From the NCBI RefSeq assembly GCF_024170005.1, contig NZ_JALJXJ010000002.1:558001-622000 (forward strand): a stretch of 64,000 bases of DNA. The letters run 5' to 3'. Shown one piece after another: positions 33,590 through 41,831 of this stretch. Within the stretch, counting starts at the first letter, position 1, and every line of letters starts with the position of its first letter. Under the pieces are notes generated by a model that did not search any database, was not told the DNA's origin, and worked only from the letters and a program-made list of their open reading frames with translations. The position numbers and the translations under genes were made by a program. The DNA comes from Azospirillum lipoferum. Lineage in GTDB: Bacteria; Pseudomonadota; Alphaproteobacteria; Azospirillales; Azospirillaceae.

Positions 33590-34147
33590 ATGCGTCGCAC
33601 TCTGATCGTCACCGCCGCCACGCTGGCTTTGCTCTCCGGTGCCGCCGTCGCGCAGACCACCTCGCCGACCGTGGGCAACCCGTCCTCTTCCACCTCCAGC
33701 ATGTCGAACACGGCCTCGCCGGACAGCTCCACCTCTGCCACCTCCGGCACGACGAAGTCGGGCGGCATGAGCGGCTTGGGCGGCCAGCTCGCCAGCGCCG
33801 ACGAACTGATCGGCAAGAACGTCTACGGCCGCGACAACAACAAGATTGGCGAGGTCGACGACGTGATCCTCGACGCCAATGGTCAGGCCAAGCAGCTGGT
33901 CATCAGCTCCGGCGGCTTCCTCGGCATCGGCGAGAAGCAGGTCGCGGTCGATTACAGCGCCGCCAACTGGGATTCGCAGAACAACCGCCTGAACCTCGCC
34001 GGCATGAGCCGTGACGACGTCAAGGCGATGCCGGACTTCAAGTACGACGACACGATGACGTCGCTGAACAAGACCCGGAAGCCGGCGGAGAAGGAAACGG
34101 TCGCTCCGGGCGCCGCCCCGACCACGGGCAGCAGCACGACGAAGTAA
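33590..34147 (+). CDS. Secreted PRC-barrel domain protein
   Basis: 185 aa with a clear signal peptide (RRTLIVTAATLALLSGAAVAQ). A Ser/Thr-rich linker of ~45 residues is followed by one PRC-barrel (ADELIGKNVYGRDNNKIGEV, then DDVILDANGQAKQLVIS, GGFLGIGEKQVAVDY) and a Thr/Pro/Ser-rich tail. It is presumably periplasmic. PRC-barrel proteins of this kind are often stress-linked, but I find no EcfG motif upstream. The ATG follows AAAGGAG by 7 nt. A GC hairpin (34166-34190) separates it from the convergent ATP12 gene. Confidence 0.9.
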   Translation: MRRTLIVTAATLALLSGAAVAQTTSPTVGNPSSSTSSMSNTASPDSSTSATSGTTKSGGMSGLGGQLASADELIGKNVYGRDNNKIGEVDDVILDANGQAKQLVISSGGFLGIGEKQVAVDYSAANWDSQNNRLNLAGMSRDDVKAMPDFKYDDTMTSLNKTRKPAEKETVAPGAAPTTGSSTTK

Positions 34148-34165
34148 GGGCCGATTGCGGCTTGA

Positions 34166-34190
34166 GGTGGGGGCATGACGCCCCCGCCTT
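34166..34190. terminator. GC-rich hairpin at a convergent junction
   Basis: GGGGGC (34169-34174) pairs with GCCCCC (34180-34185) around a five-base loop, between the stops of the PRC-barrel gene and the ATP12 gene. A short CTTTC follows on the plus strand. It may end transcription from either side, but the T-run is poor. Confidence 0.4.
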
Positions 34191-34886
34191 TCATCCCCGC
34201 AGCAAATCCACGAACCGCCGGCAGGCCACGATCTCGGCGCGCACGTTCGCGCGGCGCTTCGTGGCCTCGGCGTCTTCACCCCACTGTTCGATCTGGTAGG
34301 TCTCGTCCAGCTGCGAGACCTCGAAGGCCTCTTCGGCGCTGAGCCGGCCTTCCAGCAGAGCCAGCGCGACGATGATCGACCCGCAGACGCCGGTGGCGGT
34401 CTGGAGCGCCGACAGAGTCCAGTCGTCCGTCCGCTCCACCACCCGGCGCAGGGCGGCCAGCGCCTCCTCGGGCTGCGGCTTCGGCATCAGGCCGGCGCAG
34501 ACATGCAGCGGTGCGTCGTAGGTCAGAGCCGCCCAATCCAGCAAAGGCTGCCACAGTTGGGCCTGCCTTTCCACCAGCGGCTGGGGATGCTCGGCGCGGT
34601 AGCACAGCAGATCGGTTTCGGCATAGGCACTGATCGCAACGACGATCTCCGGCCGCTTGGTCGGGATCAGGTCGACGGCGGTGCTCGACAGTTGCATCAG
34701 CGGCATGGAATGTGCGGCGATCTGGTCGCCCTGCGCCGCCCATTCGTCGGCCACGCCCTGCGCCAGCGGCCAGCTGGGGAAGACCAGCGGCGCCTTGGCC
34801 GGGCTGCGCACCGGACGGCCGTCCAGCTCGACCCGGAAGCCGCCTTCGGTCTCGCCGACGCCCGCCGCCTTGTAGAAACGCTTCAT
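34191..34886 (-). CDS. ATP12-family F1-ATPase assembly chaperone
   Basis: 231-aa ATP12-type protein, the chaperone that helps assemble the F1 alpha subunit in mitochondria and alphaproteobacteria. RFYKAAGVGETEGGFRVELDGRPVRSPAKAPL is the family-typical N-terminus, here seen as two consecutive short motifs; DLLCYRAEHPQPL and SIIVALALLEGRLSAEEA are also characteristic. Last gene of crcB-rluC-HAD-ATP12; it starts 3 nt after the HAD stop. Confidence 0.94.
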   Translation of the reverse strand: MKRFYKAAGVGETEGGFRVELDGRPVRSPAKAPLVFPSWPLAQGVADEWAAQGDQIAAHSMPLMQLSSTAVDLIPTKRPEIVVAISAYAETDLLCYRAEHPQPLVERQAQLWQPLLDWAALTYDAPLHVCAGLMPKPQPEEALAALRRVVERTDDWTLSALQTATGVCGSIIVALALLEGRLSAEEAFEVSQLDETYQIEQWGEDAEATKRRANVRAEIVACRRFVDLLRG

Positions 34887-34889
34887 CGC

Positions 34890-35576
34890 TTACCCTTCCA
34901 AAAGCTCCAGCACCGCAGTGGCGACATCGCGCCCGCGGTGGACGATGCGGTTGGCCCCGGCCCGCTCCAGCTCCGGCACTGCATGATAGCCCCAGGAGAC
35001 ACCGACAGACCGCACCCGCGCGTTGCGGGCCATCTGTATGTCGTAGGTCGTGTCACCGATCACAACCGTCGCTGCCTCTTCGGCACCGGTCTCCGCCAGC
35101 GCACGTTGGACCATGTGCGGGTTGGGCTTGCCGGGGCCGACGTCGGCCGTCTGCAAGGTGACGAAGCGCCCGGTCAGTCCATGGCCCTTCAACACCGAGT
35201 CCAATCCGCGCCGCGACTTGCCGGTGGCGACACCCAGCAGGACGCCTGCCTCCTCCAGCGCCACCAGCGTGTCGAGGATGCCCGGGAAGAGCGGCTCGTC
35301 CACCTCTCCGCGGCTGCGGGCGCTGGAGAAGGCGCGCTTGTAACTTTCCGCCACCGCGACATGCAGTTCCGCCTCCCGCTGCGGCAGCAGCAGGGCCACC
35401 GCCTCCACCAGCGACAGCCCGACCATGCGGCGGACATCCGCCGGATCGGGTTCGCCCAGCCCATGTTCGGCCCAGGCCCGGGTCATGGCGTCGATGATGG
35501 CGAACTGGCTGTCGACCAGCGTGCCGTCGCAATCGAACAGCGCGAGACGCAGCGGCGATTTCCCCAGGGGGATCAT
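34890..35576 (-). CDS. HAD-superfamily hydrolase, phosphoglycolate phosphatase-like
   Basis: 228 aa. Motif I is FDCDGTLVDS (Asp nucleophile), motif II GVATGKS, motif III lysine in PGKPNPHM, and motif IV VIGDTTYDIQMA. The cap domain lies between motifs I and II. The substrate is not determined by sequence; phosphoglycolate or another small sugar phosphate is likely. Start and the preceding rluC stop share one base (TGATG), giving tight coupling. Confidence 0.92.
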   Translation of the reverse strand: MIPLGKSPLRLALFDCDGTLVDSQFAIIDAMTRAWAEHGLGEPDPADVRRMVGLSLVEAVALLLPQREAELHVAVAESYKRAFSSARSRGEVDEPLFPGILDTLVALEEAGVLLGVATGKSRRGLDSVLKGHGLTGRFVTLQTADVGPGKPNPHMVQRALAETGAEEAATVVIGDTTYDIQMARNARVRSVGVSWGYHAVPELERAGANRIVHRGRDVATAVLELLEG

Positions 35577-36640
35577 CACTCGAAATCCTCGAACGGGTCG
35601 TCGCGCAGGTTGGGGCTGAAGCCGAAATACTTCCAGGTCGCCTGCATGTGGTCGGGCAACGGCGCCGTCACGTCGATGGTCTTGCCGCCGCGCGGGTGCG
35701 GCAGGATCAGCCGGCGTGCATGCAGGTGCAGCTTCTTCGCCACCTCGGCCCCGGCCAGGAAGGCGCCCTGACCGGCATATTTGCCGTCGCCCAGGATCGG
35801 CGTGCCGACGGCGGCCATATGGACGCGCAACTGGTGGGTACGGCCGGTCAGCGGCCACATGGCGACGAAGGCCGCCTGCTTGCCGACATTCTCCTGCACC
35901 GAATAGACGGTGACGGCGCGCTTGCCCTCTTCCTTGTTCTCCGCCACCCGCTCGCCATGCGGGCCGCCTTCCTTGGCCAGCGCCAGGTCGATCTTGCCCT
36001 GGTAGGGCGTCGGCACGCCGACGGTGACGGCCCAGTAGATCTTCCGCACGGCACTGCCGCGGAACAGCTCGGTCAGCTTGCTGGCGGCGAAGGTGGTGCG
36101 GGCCAGCAGCAGGACGCCCGAGGTGTCCTTGTCCAGCCGGTGAACCAGCTTCGGCCGTTCTTTGCCGTCGAAGCGCAGGGCATCCAGCATGGCGTCGAGA
36201 TGCTTGGAGGTGCCGGTGCCGCCCTGCACCGCTAGACCGGCCGGCTTGTTGATGGCGATCACGTCGGCGTCGCGGTAGAGCACCAGCGCCTGCAACTCGG
36301 CGATCTGCTTGTCCGACATGCCCTTGGGCTTGCCGGCCCCTTGACTCGGTCCCTTGACCGGCGCGGCCCAGGCGGCCAGCGGCGGGATGCGCACGCCCTG
36401 CCCGGCGGCCAGCCGCGACGACGTCTCCGCCCGCTTGCCGTCGATGCGGACCTGGCCGGTACGCAGCAGCTTCTGCAGGTAGCTGTGGTTCACGTCGGGG
36501 AAATGCCGCTTGAACCAGCGGTCTAGCCGCATGTCGGCCTCGTCGGCCGTCACGGTGCGGGTTTCGACCTTGCTGTCGCTCTTGGCTTCAGTCGACGCGG
36601 TATCAGCGTGATCGGCAGTGGGCTTGGGAGAGTCAGTCAT
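35576..36640 (-). CDS. rluC: RluC/RluD-type 23S rRNA pseudouridine synthase
   Basis: An N-terminal acidic, Thr/Ser-rich tail (~30 residues) is followed by an S4 RNA-binding domain (RLDRWFKRHFPDVNHSYLQK) and the RluA-family catalytic domain with HRLDKDTSGVLLLAR, whose Asp is the catalytic residue. 354 aa. Target positions 955/2504/2580 (RluC) versus 1911/1915/1917 (RluD) cannot be separated with certainty. The ATG at 36640 shares a base with the crcB stop (TGATG). Confidence 0.93.
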   Translation of the reverse strand: MTDSPKPTADHADTASTEAKSDSKVETRTVTADEADMRLDRWFKRHFPDVNHSYLQKLLRTGQVRIDGKRAETSSRLAAGQGVRIPPLAAWAAPVKGPSQGAGKPKGMSDKQIAELQALVLYRDADVIAINKPAGLAVQGGTGTSKHLDAMLDALRFDGKERPKLVHRLDKDTSGVLLLARTTFAASKLTELFRGSAVRKIYWAVTVGVPTPYQGKIDLALAKEGGPHGERVAENKEEGKRAVTVYSVQENVGKQAAFVAMWPLTGRTHQLRVHMAAVGTPILGDGKYAGQGAFLAGAEVAKKLHLHARRLILPHPRGGKTIDVTAPLPDHMQATWKYFGFSPNLRDDPFEDFE

Positions 36641-37041
36641 CAGAGGGACACCGAAACAAGAGAACGCACGGCCCACAGGCCGGCAAAGAAGCCCACCACG
36701 CTGAACAGCGTCGAGGCGAGGAAGTATCCCGCCGCCGCAGCGATCTCGTCACGGGCGACGAGGACGCCGATGTCCAGCGTGAAGGAGGAGAAGGTGGTGA
36801 AGCCGCCCAGGACGCCGACCAGAAGGAAAGCGCGCAGTTCCGGCGACGGCGACCATGTCAGGCTCGCCAGTTCCGACAGCACACCCATCACCGTGCAGCC
36901 GATCACGTTGACGACGATCGTGCCCGCCGGGAAACGGGTGCCGACCGACTGCGCAATCACCATCAGCATCAGGTAACGCGCCACCGAACCGGCGGCACCG
37001 CCAACGGCGACGGCCAATAAGGACAGGGGGGATGCGAGCAC
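36640..37041 (-). CDS. crcB: Fluoride channel CrcB (Fluc)
   Basis: 133-aa, four-helix membrane protein that works as an antiparallel dimer exporting fluoride. Family residues GGAAGSVARYLM, GTIVVNVIGC (the conserved Asn of the pore region) and GVLGGFTTFSSFTLD (the Na+/Phe-box segment) are all present. First gene of the operon. No fluoride riboswitch consensus is visible in the leader. Confidence 0.94.
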   Translation of the reverse strand: MLASPLSLLAVAVGGAAGSVARYLMLMVIAQSVGTRFPAGTIVVNVIGCTVMGVLSELASLTWSPSPELRAFLLVGVLGGFTTFSSFTLDIGVLVARDEIAAAAGYFLASTLFSVVGFFAGLWAVRSLVSVSL

Positions 37042-37150
37042 GACGCCTCCGGACGAGCGCTGGGAACGGGAAACGAGGGTGGAGCGCCGGATTAGAGCCA
37101 GAAACCGGCGGACTTGTCACGCGATGGACAATCGCGGCAGGATCATCGAT

Positions 37151-37714
37151 ATGGAAACCCTGCCCGCCAACACCGCCCTGCTGATCGTCGACCTGCAGAA
37201 GGCCATCGACGACCCGCGCTGGAGCCGCATCGGCCCGCGCAACAACCCCGATGCCGAGGCGAAAGTCGCCACCCTCCTGGCCGCGTGGCGGCGGGAGGGG
37301 CGGCCCATCGTCCACATCCGCCACGATTCGGTGGAGCCTGATTCGACCTATCGCCCCGGCGGCCCCGGCCATGCCTTCAAGGAGGAGGCACTGCCGCTTC
37401 CCGGCGAGATGGTAATCGGCAAGCGGGTGAACAGCGCCTTCATCGGCACCGGCCTCGACGAATGGCTGAGCGGCCGCGGCGTCGGCACGCTGGTGGTTGC
37501 CGGTGTCATCACCAACAACAGTGTCGAGGCCACCGTGCGGATGGCCGGCAACCTCGGCTACGACGTGCGTCTGGTCGCCGACGCCTGCTTCACCTTCGCC
37601 CGGCTCGACCGCTCCGGCAGGCTGCGCACGGCGGACGAGGTCCACGACCTGTCCCTCGCCAACATGGACGGCGAATATGCGACGGTCGTGGACACGGCGG
37701 ATGTCTTGAGGTGA
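37151..37714 (+). CDS. Isochorismatase-fold hydrolase with Ser in place of the usual Cys
   Basis: Cysteine-hydrolase (isochorismatase-like) fold, 187 aa from ATG 37151 (AGGA upstream). The Asp of ALLIVDLQKAI is present, as is the Lys of IGKRVNSAF. The position that carries the nucleophilic Cys in amidase-type members reads GVITNNSVEATVRMAGNLGY, with Ser. The enzyme may thus be an isochorismatase-like member that needs no Cys, or have altered activity. ATG 37124 is an alternative start. Divergent from crcB; convergent with the next gene. Confidence 0.88.
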   Translation: METLPANTALLIVDLQKAIDDPRWSRIGPRNNPDAEAKVATLLAAWRREGRPIVHIRHDSVEPDSTYRPGGPGHAFKEEALPLPGEMVIGKRVNSAFIGTGLDEWLSGRGVGTLVVAGVITNNSVEATVRMAGNLGYDVRLVADACFTFARLDRSGRLRTADEVHDLSLANMDGEYATVVDTADVLR

Positions 37715-37719
37715 ATGCC

Positions 37720-38577
37720 CTACGCCAGCTTCGCCTTCAGGAACTCGACCGTCCGCTTCCAGGCCAGATCGGCGGCGTCCTTGTTGTAGCGCTCGGCCGA
37801 GGTGTCGTTGTGGAAGGCGTGGTTGACGCCGTCATAGACATAGATCTGGTGTTCGACGCCGGCCTTCTTCAGCGCCTCGTCATAGGCGGGGATGCCGGCG
37901 TTGATGCGCTGGTCCAGCCCGGCATAATGCAGCAGCAGCGGCGACTTGACCGTGGTGACCAGTGCCGGGTCGGGAGTCGGGCCGTAGAAGGCGACACCGG
38001 CCTTGAGGTCAGGCGCCTTGATCGCCAGCCGGTTGACCATGCCGCCGCCCCAGCAGAAGCCGACCGTGCCGACCTTCGCCGAGGAATAGCGGTAGGCCAT
38101 CAGGTAGCTCATCGCCGCGACGAGGTTGTTGACCGTCTTGTCAGCATCGAGCTGGCCGATCATGTCGCGGGCCTTGTCGGGATCCTGCGGCGTGCCGCCC
38201 AGCGGCGACAGCAGGTCGGGCGCCAGCGCGACGAAGCCCTCGGTGGCGAGCCGGCGGGTGACGTCCTCGACATAGGCGTTCAGGCCACGGTTCTCGTGGA
38301 TGACGATCACCGCAGGGGCCTTGTCGGCCAGCTTCGGCCGGGCGAGATAGCCGGCGACATCGCCGGTCGCGCCCTGGAAGCTGACCTTCTCCGCCGCCAG
38401 ACGGGTGTCGTCCTCGCCGACGATGGCGGCGCGGGCATAGTTCGGCTCGATCGCCGCCAGGATCGCGGGGATGGCCGCCGCACTGCCGGCCAGCGCCGCC
38501 AGCCGCTCCAGGAAGACCCGGCGCGGCAGCGGCGCATGGGTGTATTCGTCGTAGAGATCGATGATCCGCTGGTCCAT
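37720..38577 (-). CDS. Dienelactone hydrolase family protein
   Basis: Alpha/beta hydrolase, 285 aa. The triad is visible: Cys in GFCWGGG, Asp in YAGLDQRIN, His in GVNHAFHND; Glu in VIHENRGL is the family's extra acid. The N-terminus has paired arginines and a hydrophobic stretch (PRRVFLERLAALAGSAAAIPAIL), which could be a Tat-like export signal. Substrate unknown. ATG 38577 is used; the frame extends a little further. Confidence 0.9.
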   Translation of the reverse strand: MDQRIIDLYDEYTHAPLPRRVFLERLAALAGSAAAIPAILAAIEPNYARAAIVGEDDTRLAAEKVSFQGATGDVAGYLARPKLADKAPAVIVIHENRGLNAYVEDVTRRLATEGFVALAPDLLSPLGGTPQDPDKARDMIGQLDADKTVNNLVAAMSYLMAYRYSSAKVGTVGFCWGGGMVNRLAIKAPDLKAGVAFYGPTPDPALVTTVKSPLLLHYAGLDQRINAGIPAYDEALKKAGVEHQIYVYDGVNHAFHNDTSAERYNKDAADLAWKRTVEFLKAKLA

Positions 38578-38686
38578 CCCCGATGCCCCCTGTTTTGCCT
38601 CGTGCCGCAGCTCAGCCGGTGCGGTCGCGCATGAGAGTGGGGGCATCGCACCGGCTTGGCAACCGGGGGAAGGCTCCGCTTTCGGC

Positions 38687-39427
38687 CTATGACGCTTCCG
38701 ACGCCACCTCAGTCAGCGGAACCAGTTCCGATGGCTGGTACTCCACCAGATGACCGTCGCGCATCTCAAGCACCCGGTCCATGCGGCGGGCAAGGTCGAG
38801 ATTGTGGGTCGCCACCAGCGCGCCGACCTTGGCCTGCCGGACGATGGCCGACAGCATGGCGAAGACATGCTCCGCCGTATGCGGGTCGAGGTTGCCGGTC
38901 GGCTCGTCGGCGATCAGCAGCGACGGGGCGTTGGCGAGCGCGCGGGCGATGGCGACGCGCTGCTGCTCGCCGCCGGACAGGCGGGCGGGGCGATGGGTGC
39001 CGCGCTGCTCCAGCCCGACCATGCGCAGAAGTTCGTCGGCGCGCTGCCTGGCGACCGGCTTCGACACGCCGGCGATCATCTGCGGCAGGACGATGTTCTC
39101 CCGCGCCGAAAACTCCGGCAGCAGATGATGGAACTGGTAGACGAAGCCGATGGAACGGCGCCGAACCTCGGTCCGCTTGCCGTCGTCCAGGTTGGACACG
39201 TCGGCCCCCGCGATGTGCACCGTGCCGCCGGTGGGGCGTTCCAGCAGGCCGGCGATGTGCAGAAGCGTCGACTTGCCGGCACCGGACGGGCCGACCAGCG
39301 CCACCAGTTCGCCGGCGCCGACGGTCAGGTCGACCCCACGCAGCACCTCGAGCGTCTCGCCCGCCTGTTCGAAGCGGCGGACGATGCCCTTCAGTTCCAG
39401 CATCGGCTGCATGACGGCATCACTCAT
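38687..39427 (-). CDS. lolD: Lipoprotein-releasing ABC transporter ATPase LolD
   Basis: ATPase of the LolCDE machinery that extracts lipoproteins from the inner membrane. Walker A GPSGAGKST at residues 46-54, signature LSGGEQQRVAIARAL, Walker B LLIADEPTGNLDPHT. 246 aa. The start overlaps the lolC stop by 8 nt. Only one LolC/E-type gene accompanies it, the usual alphaproteobacterial arrangement in which a single membrane subunit acts as a homodimer (LolF-like). Confidence 0.96.
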   Translation of the reverse strand: MSDAVMQPMLELKGIVRRFEQAGETLEVLRGVDLTVGAGELVALVGPSGAGKSTLLHIAGLLERPTGGTVHIAGADVSNLDDGKRTEVRRRSIGFVYQFHHLLPEFSARENIVLPQMIAGVSKPVARQRADELLRMVGLEQRGTHRPARLSGGEQQRVAIARALANAPSLLIADEPTGNLDPHTAEHVFAMLSAIVRQAKVGALVATHNLDLARRMDRVLEMRDGHLVEYQPSELVPLTEVASEAS

Positions 39428-40667
39428 AGCGCAGGGCCTCCACCGGATCGAGCCGGGCGGCGCGCCAGGATGGGTAGATGGTGGCGGCGAAGGACAGGCC
39501 AAGCGCCATCAACGTCACCTGTACCACCTCGCTCCAGTCGATCTTGGCCGGCAGATGGGACAGGAAATAGATCTCGGCATTGAACAGGTTGGTGCCGGTC
39601 AGCCCCTGGATGACCTGCCGGATGCTCTCGATGTTCAGCGCGAAGGACACGCCGAGTGCCAGCCCCAGCAGCGTCCCCGTCACGCCGACGCTGGCGCCGG
39701 ACAGGAAGAAGATGCGCATGATCATGCCGCGGGTTGCCCCCATGGTGCGCAGGATCGCGATGTCGCGCCCCTTGTCCTTCACCAGCATGATCAGGCTGGA
39801 GATGATGTTGAAGGCTGCGACCATGATGATCAGCGACAGGATAAGGAACATCACGTTGCGTTCGACCTGAAGGGCCGTGAAGAAGCTGGCGTTCGACTGC
39901 TGCCAGTCGACCACCCTGCCCTCTCCCGCCACCGCCGATTGAACGGCGGCGCGGGCTGCACCGATCTGCATCGGATCGCTGACGAAGACCTCCAGCGAGG
40001 TCACGGCGTCGCCGGTGCGGAAGAAGGCCTGTGCCTCCTCCAGCGGCAGGAAGATGAAGCTGTTGTCGTATTCGAACATGCCGACATCGAAGATCGCGCC
40101 GATGGGATAGCTGCGCATCCGCGGCACGGTGCCGAAGGCGGTGACGTTGCCCTGGGGCGCGATCAGCGTGATCTGGTCGCCGACCGACAGGCCCAGACGC
40201 TGCGCCATGCGCACGCCGATGGCGACGCGATCCTCGCCGAACTCGTCGACCGAGCCGCGGACGATGTTGCTGGCCAGCGTCGGACGCACCTTGAAGTCTT
40301 CCGCCCGCACGCCACGGATGACGGCGCCCGACGCGACGCCGCGCACCGACACCAAGGCTTGGCCCTCCACCGTCGGAGTGACGTTGACCACGCCCGGCGT
40401 ATTGCGCAGCTTGCCGGCCAGGATGTCGAAGTCCGGCAGTGGCCCGCCACGCGAGCTGTAGACGTTGAGATGGCCGTTGAGGCCAAGCACCCGGCCCAGC
40501 AGTTCCGCCCGGAAGCCGTTCATCACCGCCATCACAATGATGAGCGTCGCCACGCCGAGTGCGATGCCCAGCAGCGAAAACCCCGCGATGACCGAGATGA
40601 ATCCTTCCTGGCGGCGCGCCCGAAGGTAACGCATCGCGACCATGCGTTCGAAGGCGTTGAAGATCAT
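39420..40667 (-). CDS. lolC: Lipoprotein-releasing system membrane subunit (LolC/E/F)
   Basis: 415 aa. MIFNAFERMVAMRYLRARRQEGFISVIAGFS is the typical start region, here split by the first membrane helix (LGIALGVATLIIVMAVMNGF). A ~200-residue periplasmic domain follows, then three C-terminal membrane helices (FLILSLIIMVAAFNIISSLIMLV, GTLLGLALGVSF, VTLMALGLSFAATIYPSW). The frame is open further upstream, but that region contains the terminator of the preceding gene (40699-40728), so 40667 is the start. Confidence 0.95.
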   Translation of the reverse strand: MIFNAFERMVAMRYLRARRQEGFISVIAGFSLLGIALGVATLIIVMAVMNGFRAELLGRVLGLNGHLNVYSSRGGPLPDFDILAGKLRNTPGVVNVTPTVEGQALVSVRGVASGAVIRGVRAEDFKVRPTLASNIVRGSVDEFGEDRVAIGVRMAQRLGLSVGDQITLIAPQGNVTAFGTVPRMRSYPIGAIFDVGMFEYDNSFIFLPLEEAQAFFRTGDAVTSLEVFVSDPMQIGAARAAVQSAVAGEGRVVDWQQSNASFFTALQVERNVMFLILSLIIMVAAFNIISSLIMLVKDKGRDIAILRTMGATRGMIMRIFFLSGASVGVTGTLLGLALGVSFALNIESIRQVIQGLTGTNLFNAEIYFLSHLPAKIDWSEVVQVTLMALGLSFAATIYPSWRAARLDPVEALRYE

Positions 40668-40698
40668 GAGGAAATCCGGCCTGCCGGTGGAGACGACG

Positions 40699-40728
40699 AA
40701 AAAAGTGGCGAACCTTGGGGTTCGCCAC
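40699..40728 (-). terminator. Strong intrinsic terminator between the beta-rich gene pair and lolC
   Basis: GTGGCGAACC (40705-40714) pairs perfectly with GGTTCGCCAC (40719-40728) around a TTGG loop; on the minus strand TTTTTT follows (40704-40699). It ends the transcript of the two small genes at 40.8-41.5 kb and insulates lolC. Confidence 0.9.
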
Positions 40729-40796
40729 CGGGAAGATAGGACACCTTGCAAGGCCACGCAAAGGCTGCCTTCCGGCATCGTCCGTCGGTTTGCCCT

Positions 40797-41243
40797 TCAG
40801 ACGATTTCGATTACCTCTGCGAAGGACCACGCGGCAAAAACGCCATTCGGGCTGCTTGCCGCGGAAATGCGGAGCTGAACCGACCGCGCCCCGTCAGCGG
40901 TGCCGATCACCGCGTGTGCGACCGGCTGCTGCGACCATGGCGTGGTGTTGGTCGGCGGAATGTGCTGCGACGTGACACCGACATATTGACCGGCGGTCAC
41001 ATCGTACCAGCAGGTCTGCACCGAACCGTTGTTGCTGGAAAAGCTGAAGGAAAGGCCGGACGTCAGCCGGAAGGTCCGATTTTCGGGCAACTGTATGGAA
41101 TAGGTTGCCAGCGTCAGGTTTCCGGCGGCAACCATGTCGAACCGGATAGGACTGTTAATCGCCAGACCGGCGGTCTGGTTGGCGGAAAGACGGAACATAC
41201 CCCATCGTGTCGCCACGGCGGGTGCGACCGCTCGCAATGCCAT
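40797..41243 (-). CDS. Unknown beta-rich protein B (C1q/virion-fibre-like impression)
   Basis: 148 aa, start MALRAVAPAV at 41243, one base after the stop of the upstream small gene (TGACATG). No signal peptide or membrane segment. From about residue 25 it is rich in Ser, Thr, Asn, Gly and Val with alternating strands (RFDMVAAGNLTLATYSI, FRLTSGLSFSFSSNN, VQTCWYDVTAGQYVG, VQLRISAASSP). This looks like a jelly-roll of the kind found in C1q-like or phage fibre/capsid-decoration domains. I recognise no family. The composition is less GC-rich than the neighbours, and the gene has its own terminator. Confidence 0.7.
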   Translation of the reverse strand: MALRAVAPAVATRWGMFRLSANQTAGLAINSPIRFDMVAAGNLTLATYSIQLPENRTFRLTSGLSFSFSSNNGSVQTCWYDVTAGQYVGVTSQHIPPTNTTPWSQQPVAHAVIGTADGARSVQLRISAASSPNGVFAAWSFAEVIEIV

Positions 41244-41244
41244 G

Positions 41245-41532
41245 TCACTGGCCCTCACCGGTGGTGACGTCCAGCACCGTCGCACCGTTTACGCCGATAC
41301 CGGTGATGAAACCGTTGGTCTGGCGATCGAAAATCTCGACGGTACGCGCCATGATGGTCAGCGTGTTCACACCGGACGAGGTGAAGGTCGCGGTGAACTT
41401 GATCCGGGCGTCCGACGGTCCGAGATTGGCCACCCGAACATTGCGGCCAACCGCCGGCAGCGCGAAGGTCCCGGTGCTGGTGGGCGCCAGGCTGATGCGC
41501 TGGCTCTCAATCGGCGAAAAGGCAAAGGTCAT
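41245..41532 (-). CDS. Unknown small beta-rich protein A
   Basis: 95 aa from ATG 41532, which follows GGGAGATCGATCG; an in-frame ATG at 41574 lacks such a site. The sequence is almost all predicted strand with Thr/Ala/Asn turns (SPIESQRISLAPTSTG, VGRNVRVANLGPSDARI, KFTATFTSSGVNTLTI, VNGATVLDVTTGEGQ). It is coupled to gene B. A TAATAT hexamer (41655-41650, minus) in the AT-rich upstream stretch is a plausible -10, without a good -35. Function unknown; I suspect phage origin because of the virion-like texture of both products. Confidence 0.65.
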   Translation of the reverse strand: MTFAFSPIESQRISLAPTSTGTFALPAVGRNVRVANLGPSDARIKFTATFTSSGVNTLTIMARTVEIFDRQTNGFITGIGVNGATVLDVTTGEGQ

Positions 41533-41781
41533 CGATCGATCTCCCGTTGCATTTGCAGGTCCCGCTTCTGCCATCTGCTCATTTTCGGAAAGCCGCGCGG
41601 ACAGAAACGATTGGAAGCCGATCCTCTCCCTCAACCTCGGCATGGTCAAATATTAGTTGCAAAAGTCAATAGAATCACAGCATTAGTTATCATTCCCACC
41701 AACGCAGACATCCACAAGGGGCTGAACGGCATCGCGCCACGCCATAAGTTTTCCCGCATGTGCTCCGCGACTCGCGCAACG

Positions 41782-41811
41782 AAAAAGCGCCGGACAGAGC
41801 CGGCGCTTTTT
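41782..41811 (-). terminator. Bidirectional intrinsic terminator after proS
   Basis: AAAAAGCGCCGG (41782-41793) and CCGGCGCTTTTT (41800-41811) form a 12-bp perfect stem with A-run and T-run on its two sides, 20 nt past the proS stop. It works on either strand but mainly serves proS. Confidence 0.9.
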
Positions 41812-41831
41812 CAATCGACGTGGCGACGATA

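Noticed and set aside
37042..37150. Fluoride riboswitch upstream of crcB
   Set aside because: The short divergent leader lacks the conserved GATG-containing pseudoknot elements.
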